34,926 bases of DNA from Treponema sp. Lineage in GTDB: Bacteria > Spirochaetota > Spirochaetia > Treponematales > Breznakiellaceae. Position numbers and translations under genes: made by a program. Where the stretch lies: contig JAISBN010000039.1 of assembly GCA_031266175.1 (NCBI GenBank), positions 1-34,926 on the forward strand, given 5' to 3'. Shown here one piece after another: positions 9,022 to 16,877 of this stretch (the stretch's first letter is position 1; each line of letters opens with the position of its first letter). Under the pieces are notes generated by a model, which was not told where the DNA came from, ran no database searches, and saw only the letters and a list, made by a program, of their open reading frames with translations.

Positions 9022-9257
9022 GTATAGGCCAGAAGTTCCCCGGCGCTCATCAGCTCCAGAAAATGGAAGGTTTCGCTGCTACCCTTGTTTTCGCTGGTGG
9101 TAATCCGGGCTACCCGGAAGACAATCATCTTATTGGTCGGCAGGGGACTTGTAAGGACACGGCCGTTCATATCCACCAGGGCGTTAAAGGGTAAGCGCCC
9201 CGGTACTTCCTGGACATCCCCTTCGGGGAAAACGATATAAAATTCTTCCATAAACAT
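9003..9257 (-). CDS. Small conserved-looking protein of unknown function
   Basis: I do not recognise this 84-residue protein. It has no signal peptide, no membrane segment and no cysteines, is mildly acidic, and has a pattern of alternating short hydrophobic strands (FYIVFPEG, MIVFRVARIT, TFHFLELMS) that suggests a small beta-rich fold. The start is the ATG at 9257; a second Met two codons on is equally possible, and the ribosome site (GGA) is weak. A promoter-like pair sits upstream at 9315-9342. The gene faces away from mraZ and shares its upstream region. Its last codons form one arm of the convergent hairpin. The open frame with codon use like its neighbours argues that it is real. Confidence 0.65.
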   Translation of the reverse strand: MFMEEFYIVFPEGDVQEVPGRLPFNALVDMNGRVLTSPLPTNKMIVFRVARITTSENKGSSETFHFLELMSAGELLAYTKTGEG

Positions 9258-9314
9258 AGAATTCCAGCATACCAGGAGGGCATATTCCCGGCAAGAGCGG
9301 AAAAATCCCCATCT

Positions 9315-9342
9315 ACTATACGGATGTTAAGAAAAACGTAAA
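9315..9342 (-). promoter_or_regulatory. Candidate promoter for the small minus-strand gene
   Basis: On the minus strand TTTACG (9337-9342) and TATAGT (9315-9320) are separated by 16 bp. The -35 box is weak. The leader to the ATG at 9257 would be about 50 nt. Confidence 0.35.
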
Positions 9343-9382
9343 AATAATTACTATATGATAATACTTTTTCTGCTCAACAGGA

Positions 9383-9412
9383 TTGACGGGTGGGATAAAA
9401 TCCGTAAATAAT
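9383..9412 (+). promoter_or_regulatory. mraZ (dcw cluster) promoter
   Basis: TTGACG (9383-9388) and AATAAT (9407-9412) are separated by 18 bp and each match the consensus at five of six positions. Transcription would begin near 9419. One MraZ-type box lies in the spacer and four more cover the start site and leader, so bound MraZ would block this promoter. Confidence 0.6.
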
Positions 9413-9451
9413 GGGATAAAGTGGGATATTTTAGGATAAAGTAGGATAAAG
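9391..9451 (+). promoter_or_regulatory. Array of MraZ-type operator repeats (10-bp period)
   Basis: Five copies of a T(G/A)GGATAAAG-like decamer stand at 9391, 9412, 9422, 9432 and 9442. The last four are strictly tandem with a 10-bp period, ending five bases before the mraZ ATG. Known MraZ sites are tandem repeats with about one helical turn between units (TGGG-type in E. coli, AAAGTG-type in Mycoplasma), and this array fits both descriptions. The last unit also supplies the only Shine-Dalgarno-like sequence (AGGA, 9443-9446), so binding would probably affect both transcription and ribosome access. Autorepression is inferred. Confidence 0.75.
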
Positions 9452-9455
9452 TGTT

Positions 9456-9902
9456 ATGGTGTTATTCAGCGGGGATTATCCCGCTACCCTGGACGACAAG
9501 GGCCGTATAAGTATTCCCGCAAAATTCAGGGAACGAATTCCCGGGAATACGCTGGTTCTTACCAAGGGGATGATAGAACACTGCGTCTGGGCTTTTACCC
9601 CCGAAGACTGGGACAGGGTATCCTCCAAAATAAAAAACGAGGTGAACCTGCCGGCCCGGAAGGCCGATATGCTTTACCACCGCCTGTTGTTTTCCACTTA
9701 CGAAGTGGAAATCGACAGGGCGGGCCGTATTGCCGTTCCCCAGAAGCTCCGGGATTTTGCCGGCCTTACCAAGGATTGTTCGGTAACCAGCGACGGATCC
9801 CGGATAGAGATTTGGGACGCCGGGCGTTACCGGTCGTACGAACAGGAAATTGACGAACAGTTGGGGGATGTCCTGAAAGAGACGTCCTTGAACATGTATT
9901 AA
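9456..9902 (+). CDS. mraZ: Transcriptional regulator MraZ
   Basis: This 148-residue protein has two SpoVT/AbrB-type half-domains, each with a signature loop: DDKGRISIPAKFR near residue 14 and DRAGRIAVPQKLR near residue 88. MraZ forms a ring-shaped oligomer that binds tandem repeats upstream of its own gene and controls the division and cell-wall cluster. The expected repeats are present directly upstream at 9391-9451. The start ATG at 9456 gives the usual N-terminus (MVLFSGDYPATLD-type). It is the first gene of the cluster and lies 20 bp before rsmH. Confidence 0.96.
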   Translation: MVLFSGDYPATLDDKGRISIPAKFRERIPGNTLVLTKGMIEHCVWAFTPEDWDRVSSKIKNEVNLPARKADMLYHRLLFSTYEVEIDRAGRIAVPQKLRDFAGLTKDCSVTSDGSRIEIWDAGRYRSYEQEIDEQLGDVLKETSLNMY

Positions 9903-9922
9903 AAAATACCGATGGAGGGGAT

Positions 9923-10870
9923 GTGAACGTAGTCCATAGTCCGGTACTGCTGGAAGAAACAATACAGTACCTCGCGCCCCGGGAGGAAGGGGAACTAATG
10001 ATAGACGCGACCCTGGGGGAAGGGGGACACAGCTTCGCTTTTTTAAACCGTTTTCCCGGACTGCGGATTGCCGGCATCGACGCCGACGGGGAGATCCAGG
10101 CAAAGGCCAGGGAGCGGCTTAAGGACTTTGCGGACCGGATACGTTTCTATACCTGCTGGTCCCAGGAATTTTTTGCCGCCTATCCCGAAGACCTGGAAAG
10201 GCCCGACACGATTCTTTTTGATCTGGGGATAAGCCTCTACCACTACGAAGAATCCCGCCGGGGTTTCAGCTTCCGGAAAGACGAATACCTGGATATGCGC
10301 CTTGATACTTCCCGGGGAAAAACCGCCGCGGAACTTATCAGTTCCCTGACGGAAAAGGATCTGGCGGATCTGCTGTATACCTGCGCGGACGAGCGGTTTT
10401 CCCGGCGCATCGCCAGGGCGATTAAAAAAGCTCCCGGTCCCGTCACTACCACCGGCGCCCTGGCCGCCCTGGTGTCCGCTTCGGTCCCCGCGCCGTACCG
10501 CCGGGGTCCCGTTCATCCTGCGACCCGGACCTTCCAGGCCCTGCGGATGGCGGTAAACCGGGAAGCAAGCGGCCTGCCTCCGCTGCTGGAGAACGCCCTG
10601 GGGGCCCTTAAAACCGGGGGACGCATGGGGGTTATCAGCTTCCATTCGGGAGAAGACCGGACGGTGAAGCGGTTTTTCCGGGATAAAAACAGGGACTGTA
10701 CCTGCCCCCCGGAAGCGCCGATATGTAGATGTGGGGGATTCCGCACCGTTACTATCCTGACCCGCCGGGCGGTGAGCGCCGGAAAAGCGGAACGCCTCCG
10801 CAATCCCTCTTCCCGGAGCGCGAAGTTCCGGGCGGCAGAGAAAATTCATGAATCCGGGGTACTTCCATGA
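9923..10870 (+). CDS. rsmH: 16S rRNA (cytosine-1402-N4)-methyltransferase RsmH (MraW)
   Basis: The 315-residue protein begins with the family's HSPVLLEE segment, then the SAM-binding block MIDATLGEGGHS, the motif FDLGISLYHYEESRRGFSF, and the C-terminal VISFHSGEDRTVKRFF. It methylates N4 of C1402 in the decoding centre of the small ribosomal subunit. Translation starts at a GTG (9923) behind GGAGGGG; the ATG two bases earlier is out of frame and meets a stop at once. Its stop overlaps the ftsL start (ATGA). Confidence 0.95.
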   Translation: MNVVHSPVLLEETIQYLAPREEGELMIDATLGEGGHSFAFLNRFPGLRIAGIDADGEIQAKARERLKDFADRIRFYTCWSQEFFAAYPEDLERPDTILFDLGISLYHYEESRRGFSFRKDEYLDMRLDTSRGKTAAELISSLTEKDLADLLYTCADERFSRRIARAIKKAPGPVTTTGALAALVSASVPAPYRRGPVHPATRTFQALRMAVNREASGLPPLLENALGALKTGGRMGVISFHSGEDRTVKRFFRDKNRDCTCPPEAPICRCGGFRTVTILTRRAVSAGKAERLRNPSSRSAKFRAAEKIHESGVLP

Positions 10871-11175
10871 AGGGCCGATTTTTTTTCTATATAATGATCG
10901 TTTCCGTTCCCCTGCTGATGGGCTTGTCGGCCTGGCAGTCCTCCCGGTACGGGGATTTGGAACGGGAACTGAAACAGCTGGAAAAAACCCAGGAAGAATG
11001 GGTTGAAAACAACAAACGGCTTATCGCGGGGATCGCTTTTCTTTCGTCCCCCGACAGGATAGAGCATATTGCCAGGGATGAACTGGGGCTGCGGAAAAAA
11101 CAGCCCGAAGAAGTACTCCAGATTTCCATCACCGGAGCTTCCGGGGAAGATACCTGGGAGGGGCCGGATGAATAA
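10867..11175 (+). CDS. ftsL: FtsL/DivIC-like septum protein
   Basis: This 102-residue bitopic protein has a short cytoplasmic N-terminus, one membrane segment (about residues 5-21), and a coiled coil (about 26-55). It ends with SPDRIEHIARDELGLRKKQP, the typical C-terminal block of FtsL/DivIC proteins. These proteins bridge FtsQ to the FtsW-FtsI synthase at the septum. Position between rsmH and the mur genes agrees with ftsL. No ftsI (PBP3) follows, unlike in E. coli. It overlaps rsmH by 4 nt and murF by 8 nt. FtsL and DivIC cannot be told apart by sequence alone. Confidence 0.82.
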   Translation: MKGRFFFYIMIVSVPLLMGLSAWQSSRYGDLERELKQLEKTQEEWVENNKRLIAGIAFLSSPDRIEHIARDELGLRKKQPEEVLQISITGASGEDTWEGPDE

Positions 11176-12580
11176 GGGATTTTTGATGGACCACCGCGGC
11201 GCCGCCCGGGCCCTGGGAGCCGTTCTTCTTCCCCCGGAGGCGGAAGGGGGATTCTGTTCGGTGGCGATAGATTCCCGCAAGGTAACAAAGGGGGCCCTCT
11301 TTGTCGCCCTCCGGGGATTTCAGGAGGACGGCCACCGGTTTATTTCCCCGGCTTTTGAAGCGGGGGCCGCCGCCGTCCTGGTAAGCCGCCGGGGCATGGA
11401 AGAGGCGGGCTTTGATCCGGCGTCCCTTCCGCCCGGCGCGGCGCTGATGGTGGTGGAAGATACCCTTAAGGGCCTGCAGGATCTGGCCGCGGCCTATCTG
11501 GACCGTTTTCCCCGGCTGCTCCGCATCGGGATTACCGGCTCTTCGGGAAAAACAACCACCAAGGAAATAGCCGCCGCCATGATAGGCAGGGAGAAACAGG
11601 TGGTGATGAATCCGGGAAACTTTAATTCCGAGACGGGGCTGCCCCTGTCGGCTTTCGGGGTCCGGGATCATCACGAAGTGGGAATTTTTGAGGCGGGGAT
11701 GAACAGGAAAGGGGAAATTGCCGAGCTCGCCGCGGTTCTGAAGCCCCAGATTTCTTTGATCACCAATATAGGACAGGCCCACGTCGGCATGCTGGGAAGC
11801 GTCGAAGCTGTCGCGGAAGAAAAAAAGGAACTCCTTTCCCGGTTTACCGGCAAAGAAACCGCCCTGCTGCCCGAGGATGATCCCTTCAGGGATTATCTGG
11901 CCCGGGACGTGAAGGGGAAGGTTGTTTTTTACGGGGAGAAAACACTTGGGGCGTCGGGAAAGCTTACCGCGATCCATGACCGGGGCCTGGCGGGGACGGA
12001 AATTGTCTGGGAGGGGGTCCCCGCCGGTTTCGGCCTTCCCGGCCGGCACAATGTCAAAAACGCCCTCGCCGCCGCGGCGCTGGCCCTGGAGGCCGGCGCC
12101 GGGGCGGACGCGATCCGGGAAGGCCTTGCTTCCGTCGAAGGGCTCTTTGGCCGGGGCGAGATACTGCGGGCCGGGACCACGGTAATCCGGGACTGCTACA
12201 ACAGCAATCCCGATTCGGCGGCGGAAGTTCTGTCTTTCTGCGACGGTCTCGAATGGCCCGGCCGGCGGGTCTACATTATGGGGGCCATGAAAGAGCTGGG
12301 GGACCATGAAGAAGCGGCCCATAAAAAGCTGGGGGAACTGCTGGCCGCGTCCAGGGCGGACATGATCTTTCTCTACGGCCGGGAGATGATGAACGCCGCC
12401 GCGGCGCTGGAAGAAAAGCGGGTGTCGTTTTTTTATACCGACACTATGGAAGAACTGGAAACCGCCGCGGGAAAGAATGTCCGCTCCGGGGATCTGGTGC
12501 TGCTTAAAGGATCCCGGGGCTGCGCCCTGGAACAGTTAACCGGAACGGTACTGATTGGAGGGAAGGCCGATGCTTCTTGA
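11168..12580 (+). CDS. murF: UDP-MurNAc-tripeptide:D-Ala-D-Ala ligase MurF
   Basis: This 470-residue Mur ligase has the substrate-binding N-terminal domain with SVAIDSRKVTKGALFVAL, the P-loop GITGSSGKTTTKE (Lys128), the block MNPGNFNSETGLP typical of MurF, and RDCYNSNPDSAAEVL in the C-terminal half. It adds the terminal D-Ala-D-Ala to the cytoplasmic peptidoglycan precursor with ATP. I chose the ATG at 11168, which has GGGAGGGG upstream. A longer frame from 11069 would add 33 residues read out of frame across ftsL with no family match. murE, murD, murG and murC are not in this cluster. Confidence 0.95.
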   Translation: MNKGFLMDHRGAARALGAVLLPPEAEGGFCSVAIDSRKVTKGALFVALRGFQEDGHRFISPAFEAGAAAVLVSRRGMEEAGFDPASLPPGAALMVVEDTLKGLQDLAAAYLDRFPRLLRIGITGSSGKTTTKEIAAAMIGREKQVVMNPGNFNSETGLPLSAFGVRDHHEVGIFEAGMNRKGEIAELAAVLKPQISLITNIGQAHVGMLGSVEAVAEEKKELLSRFTGKETALLPEDDPFRDYLARDVKGKVVFYGEKTLGASGKLTAIHDRGLAGTEIVWEGVPAGFGLPGRHNVKNALAAAALALEAGAGADAIREGLASVEGLFGRGEILRAGTTVIRDCYNSNPDSAAEVLSFCDGLEWPGRRVYIMGAMKELGDHEEAAHKKLGELLAASRADMIFLYGREMMNAAAALEEKRVSFFYTDTMEELETAAGKNVRSGDLVLLKGSRGCALEQLTGTVLIGGKADAS

Positions 12581-13649
12581 ATTTTTGTACCCCCTGGTCC
12601 GTTATTTTACCCCCTTTAACGTATTCCAGTACCTGACTTTTCGGGGAGCCTACGCGGCGCTGACGACCCTGCTCCTCTGCTATCTGCTGGGCCAGCCGAT
12701 TATCGAAGCCCTGCGGAAAATGAGGGTGGGCCAGTCCATCCGGGACGACGGTCCCCGGACCCACCTGAAAAAAAGCGGGACGCCGACCATGGGCGGGGTG
12801 ATGATCATCCTTTCCGTCGTACTTTCCGCCCTGCTCTGGCAGGATCTGGGTAATTTTAAAATTTGGCTTTGTACCGGAACGCTGTTAGCCTTCGGCGTTA
12901 TCGGCTATGTGGACGACTACCTCAAGGTGTCCTGGAAAAATTCCGACGGCCTGCCGGGACCCGTTAAATTCGGCGCCCAGATAGCGGTGGCCCTGGCGGT
13001 GGCGCTGATCCTGTATTTTTCCGGTGAAGAGGAAATCACCTATCTCTACGTGCCCTTCTTTAAGAACCCCGTGGTGGATATGGGGGTGTTCTGGATTCCC
13101 TTTGCGGTACTCCTGATGGTGGGGGAATCCAACGCGGTTAATTTAACCGACGGTTTGGACGGCCTTGCCACGGGGCTCCTGATCTGGGTATTCATTACCC
13201 TGGGGATCTTAAGCTACCTTTCCGGCCGGGCGGATTTTTCCGCCTACCTGGGAATTCCCCATATTGAAGGGGCGGGGGAGCTTACCGTATTCTGCCTGGC
13301 CGCCGTGGGGGCATGCGTCGGCTTTCTTTGGTTTAACAGTTATCCCGCGGACGTTTTTATGGGAGACGTGGGCAGCCTTTCCCTGGGAGGGGTTATCGCC
13401 GCGGTTTCCCTTATTATCAAGAAAGAAATTTTAATCCTTATCATCGGCGGAGTTTTCGTACTGGAAGCGGCGTCGGTGATCCTCCAGGTTCTGTTTTATA
13501 AGCTGTGGAAACGCAGGGTGTTCAAAATGGCGCCCCTGCATCACCATTTTGAACTTTCCGGCTGGGTGGAAACCAAGGTGGTTATCCGCTTCTGGATTCT
13601 GGGCGGGCTTTTTGCGATTATTGCCCTTTCTACACTAAAAATACAGTAG
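12570..13649 (+). CDS. mraY: Phospho-MurNAc-pentapeptide transferase MraY
   Basis: This polytopic membrane protein (359 residues, about ten membrane segments) has the MraY signatures DDYLKV, NLTDGLDGLA, MGDVGSLSLGG and PLHHHFELSGW. The aspartates and histidines in these loops form the Mg2+ and catalytic site on the cytoplasmic face. It transfers phospho-MurNAc-pentapeptide to undecaprenyl phosphate to make lipid I. The ATG at 12570, behind GGAGGG, is preferred to a TTG at 12555 that lies before that ribosome site. It overlaps murF by 11 nt and is followed by ftsW after 7 nt. Confidence 0.97.
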   Translation: MLLEFLYPLVRYFTPFNVFQYLTFRGAYAALTTLLLCYLLGQPIIEALRKMRVGQSIRDDGPRTHLKKSGTPTMGGVMIILSVVLSALLWQDLGNFKIWLCTGTLLAFGVIGYVDDYLKVSWKNSDGLPGPVKFGAQIAVALAVALILYFSGEEEITYLYVPFFKNPVVDMGVFWIPFAVLLMVGESNAVNLTDGLDGLATGLLIWVFITLGILSYLSGRADFSAYLGIPHIEGAGELTVFCLAAVGACVGFLWFNSYPADVFMGDVGSLSLGGVIAAVSLIIKKEILILIIGGVFVLEAASVILQVLFYKLWKRRVFKMAPLHHHFELSGWVETKVVIRFWILGGLFAIIALSTLKIQ

Positions 13650-13656
13650 GAAAACG

Positions 13657-14775
13657 ATGAACCCAGTTATGGAAAAGGCCGGATACAAAAATCCCGGGGA
13701 TCACCTTTTAACCGCCTCTATTCTGCTCCTTACCGGAATTGGGCTGGTAACCCTTTATTCCGCGTCCTACGCGTTCGCGGATCGTTTTTTTGGAAACAGC
13801 CTGTATTTTATTTCCCGTCAGGCCGTACTGGCGGCCTTGGGGCTGGTGCTTTTCTTTATGGTTTCCCGGGTGAACATGGAACTGCTTCGCGACTGGATAC
13901 GGCCCATTGTTATCGGTTCCATGGTACTCTGCGTTTTAACCTTTATCCCGGGCATCGGCGTGATGAAGAACGGCGCTACCCGGTGGATCCGGCTGGGAGC
14001 TTCCACTTACCAGCCTTCCGAGTTGGTCAAATTGGTGCTGCCCTTCTATCTGGCCCATATTTTTGACAAAAAGAGCGACCACCTTGATTCCTTTACCGCG
14101 GGGGTACTGCCCCCGGCGATGATCACGGTGCTGTTTTTTATCCTTATCTATTTGCAGAACAATTTTTCCACCGCCTTTTTTGTCCTGTTGAACGCGCTGG
14201 CCATATTTTATCTGGCCGGACTGCGGAGGCGGTATTTTTTCGGCGCGGCGATGATCTTCCTGCCCCTGTCGGCTTTTTTTGTCCTGACCCGGGAACACCG
14301 GCTGCGGCGTTTTATCAGCTTCCTCTGGCCCGAATGGGATCCTCTGGGAGCGGGATACCAGGTGCGGGCCAGCGTCGTCACCATCAGTTCCGGCGGCTTT
14401 TGGGGCAAGGGCATAGGCCAGGGTACCCGGAAGATCGCCAGCGTGCCGGAAATTCATTCGGATTTTATCTTTGCCTCCTTTGCGGAAGAGACGGGGTTTA
14501 TCGGCGTATTCCTAATCTTTATCCTCTTTGCCCTGTTTGCCTTTGCGGTTTACCGCGGGGCGGTAAAAAGCGGGACCATGTTCAGGCGGCTCCTTGGTTT
14601 TGGCCTGGGAACGATGATCCTGTCCCAGATTATGCTGAATACCGCGGTGGCTGCCGGGGCCCTTCCAGCGACGGGGATACCCCTGCCTTTCTTTTCCGCC
14701 GGAGGATCTTCCCTGGCCACCACCCTGGTGATGTGCGGACTGCTGGTGAATAATTCCCGGGGGGACCATGTCTAG
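13657..14775 (+). CDS. ftsW: SEDS-family septal peptidoglycan polymerase FtsW
   Basis: The 372-residue polytopic protein belongs to the SEDS family: an N-terminal GIGLVTLYSAS, NGATRWIRLG, QPSELVKL, and the extracellular loop PEIHSDFIFASFAEETG with the conserved Asp. It ends with GIPLPFFSAGGSS and ten predicted membrane helices. It polymerises lipid II glycan strands at the septum with a class B PBP, which is not encoded here. AGGA lies 6-9 nt before the ATG. It overlaps ftsQ by 8 nt. The partners ftsL and ftsQ in the same cluster support FtsW over the rod-shape paralogue RodA. Confidence 0.94.
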   Translation: MNPVMEKAGYKNPGDHLLTASILLLTGIGLVTLYSASYAFADRFFGNSLYFISRQAVLAALGLVLFFMVSRVNMELLRDWIRPIVIGSMVLCVLTFIPGIGVMKNGATRWIRLGASTYQPSELVKLVLPFYLAHIFDKKSDHLDSFTAGVLPPAMITVLFFILIYLQNNFSTAFFVLLNALAIFYLAGLRRRYFFGAAMIFLPLSAFFVLTREHRLRRFISFLWPEWDPLGAGYQVRASVVTISSGGFWGKGIGQGTRKIASVPEIHSDFIFASFAEETGFIGVFLIFILFALFAFAVYRGAVKSGTMFRRLLGFGLGTMILSQIMLNTAVAAGALPATGIPLPFFSAGGSSLATTLVMCGLLVNNSRGDHV

Positions 14776-15604
14776 CGGATACCTCTACGGGAACGGGGCC
14801 CCGGAGCGGCCGTACGGGGGCCGTCCGGCGGTAAAGGCCCGTTCCATCAGCGACAAAGGCTTAAAGCGCATCCTGGCGCTGATAATTGTGATCCTCAGCG
14901 GGGAGCTTGTCTGGTTTTTCGGCGTCAGCCCCTGCATGCCCTTTTCCAGAATTACCGTGTCGGGGATTCCCGGCATCGAGGAATCCGCGGTCCTTGCCCT
15001 GGCGGGGATCGAGGAACATTCATCGTTTATGACGGTGAATGTTCCCGCCGCGGAGCAGGCCCTGCTGGCCCTGCCCGCGGTCCGTTCCGCCAGGGTCCTT
15101 AAGCATTTTCCCGGCGGGATAGAAATTGTCCTGGAACCCCGGCGGGCCGCGGCCATGGCCTTTGTTGAAGAGGGGGGGCGGATCTTTCCCGCCCTTATCG
15201 GCGGCGACGGCATGATCTTCAGCGTGGGCAGGGCAGGGTTCCGGGAAAACGAGGTTTTGCCGGTGATTTCGGGGCTGACGCTGGGAACGGTTTTTCCCGG
15301 GATGAAACTGCCCCGGATATACCATGCCCTCTTTGCCGAACTGGAAGCCCTGTCCCGGGAAGCGCCGGAACTGCTGGCCGCCATCTCGGAGATCAGGATC
15401 AATCCGAAGGATTATAACGGTTACGATTTAACCCTGTACCCCGCCTACCGGGGGGTCCGGGTCCGGGTGGGTCATGACATTACCGAAGAGACCCTCCGGT
15501 ACATGCTGTTGATGCTGGATGTTCTTTCGGAGAAATCCCATGGTATCAGGGAAATTGACTTTAGAACCGGAACCGCTTCGTACAAGGAGGCTTATTCTGG
15601 CTAG
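14768..15604 (+). CDS. ftsQ: Cell-division protein FtsQ/DivIB
   Basis: This 278-residue bitopic protein has a basic cytoplasmic N-terminus, a single membrane helix (about 34-54), a POTRA domain starting at FSRITVSGIPGIEESAV, the beta-domain (VLKHFPGGIEIVLEPRR, then VLPVISGL), and a C-terminal IREIDFRTGT strand typical of FtsQ. It links FtsL to the divisome in the periplasm. The ATG at 14768 lies within the ftsW 3' end behind a run of G. Its 3' end overlaps the proposed ftsA start region. Confidence 0.88.
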   Translation: MSSGYLYGNGAPERPYGGRPAVKARSISDKGLKRILALIIVILSGELVWFFGVSPCMPFSRITVSGIPGIEESAVLALAGIEEHSSFMTVNVPAAEQALLALPAVRSARVLKHFPGGIEIVLEPRRAAAMAFVEEGGRIFPALIGGDGMIFSVGRAGFRENEVLPVISGLTLGTVFPGMKLPRIYHALFAELEALSREAPELLAAISEIRINPKDYNGYDLTLYPAYRGVRVRVGHDITEETLRYMLLMLDVLSEKSHGIREIDFRTGTASYKEAYSG

Positions 15605-16847
15605 CGATGGTTTGGTTGTCGGCCTGGATATAGGTACGACCAAGGTATGCGCCGTCATCGGCGAAAAAAACGATAACGGGACTCTGGAAATAACCGGTGT
15701 GGGAACCAGCCCTTCCACGGGGTTGCGCAAGGGAGTGGTGGTCAATATCGAGGCAACCCTCCAGGCTGCCGCTTCCGCCATAGAAGCAGCGGAAATGATG
15801 AGCGGCCGGGAAGTGTACAATGTCTGGACGGGAATAGGCGGAAGCCACATCGACGGGATCAATTCCCGGGGGGTGGTGGCGGTCACCGGGAAAAACCGGG
15901 AGACCAGGGAAATAACCGACGAAGACGTACTGCGGGTCCTGGAAGCGGCCCGGGCGGTGGTGATCCCCATGGACCGGCAGGTACTGGAACTGATACCCCA
16001 AAGTTATATTGTGGATGATCAGAAGGGGATACGGAATCCCCTGAATATGATTGGCGTCCGGCTGGAAGCGGAAATACACATTATTACCTGCTCGGTAACC
16101 AGCGCCCAGAATCTGGTAAAGTGCGTCAACCGGGCGGGGTTCCACGCCCAGGGACTGGTACTCCAGTCCCTGGGCGCGGGCCGGGCGGTACTGACGGAAG
16201 AGGAAAAAGAACTGGGGGTGGCCCTGATCGATATGGGCGGGGGAACCACCGACGTGATGGTCTATTCCGAAGGGGCGCCCTATTCAACCACCACCATACC
16301 CGCGGGGGGAACCCAGGTAACCAGCGATATTTCCATCATAAAAAATATTTCCGCCGACACCGCGGAGAAGATCAAGCTGGAAGCGGGAAGCTGCTGGGAA
16401 GGGGCCTGCGGGGGGGACGAGGATATTCTTGTCCCCGGTGTGGGCGGAAGGCCCCCGCTTTCCATTCCCCGGGGCCAGATCGAAAAAATTATCCGGCCCC
16501 GGATGGAGGAAATTTTCTGCATGGTCAAGGGAACGCTGGACAAGCTTGTCCTCTCCCGTCCTTTGGGCGGGGGCGTGGTCCTGACCGGCGGCGGTTCCCA
16601 GCTGCTGGGGGCCGCGGAACTGGCGTCGGAAATCTTCAGCCTTCCCGTCCGGGTGGGGGCTCCCCTGCCGGTGGGAGGACTGGTGGAAGAATACCGGAGC
16701 CCTGCCTTTGCCACCGCGGTGGGGCTGGTGCTGGAAGGCTACGACCGGGAACTGCAGGGCGCGGCGGAACGGAGCGGCAAAGTCCGGGAAAGGGGAATCC
16801 CCCTTTTCGGGCGGCTGGCGGAATGGTTAAAACGGGAATTTTTTTAG
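15540..16847 (+). CDS. ftsA: Cell-division actin homologue FtsA (start uncertain)
   Basis: This actin-like ATPase tethers FtsZ to the membrane. The N-terminal phosphate-1 loop VVGLDIGTTKVCAVIGE, the SHS2-type 1C domain, the phosphate-2 block ALIDMGGGTTDV, and the adenosine block VVLTGGGSQLLG are all present. The C-terminus ends in an amphipathic helix (PLFGRLAEWLKREFF) for membrane attachment. The start is unclear. ATG 15540 has GGAG 7 nt upstream and gives 435 residues, about 20 more than usual before the first strand. A CTG at 15597, six bases after a perfect AGGAGG (15585-15590), would give a 416-residue protein that begins where other FtsA proteins do. TTG 15612 lies too far from any ribosome site. 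The 3' end and identity are firm. Confidence 0.93.
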   Translation: MVSGKLTLEPEPLRTRRLILASDGLVVGLDIGTTKVCAVIGEKNDNGTLEITGVGTSPSTGLRKGVVVNIEATLQAAASAIEAAEMMSGREVYNVWTGIGGSHIDGINSRGVVAVTGKNRETREITDEDVLRVLEAARAVVIPMDRQVLELIPQSYIVDDQKGIRNPLNMIGVRLEAEIHIITCSVTSAQNLVKCVNRAGFHAQGLVLQSLGAGRAVLTEEEKELGVALIDMGGGTTDVMVYSEGAPYSTTTIPAGGTQVTSDISIIKNISADTAEKIKLEAGSCWEGACGGDEDILVPGVGGRPPLSIPRGQIEKIIRPRMEEIFCMVKGTLDKLVLSRPLGGGVVLTGGGSQLLGAAELASEIFSLPVRVGAPLPVGGLVEEYRSPAFATAVGLVLEGYDRELQGAAERSGKVRERGIPLFGRLAEWLKREFF

Positions 16848-16877
16848 GTTTCGGCATTACAATATGTGGGAGGGGAT

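Noticed and set aside
9300-9380. dif-like site or replication-origin-like AT-rich segment before mraZ
   Set aside because: AT-rich, but no 28-bp partial palindrome of dif type and no DnaA-box cluster; better explained as a divergent promoter region.
11069-11167. 33-codon upstream extension of murF
   Set aside because: It is read out of frame through ftsL, and the ATG at 11168 has its own ribosome site and family-like N-terminus.
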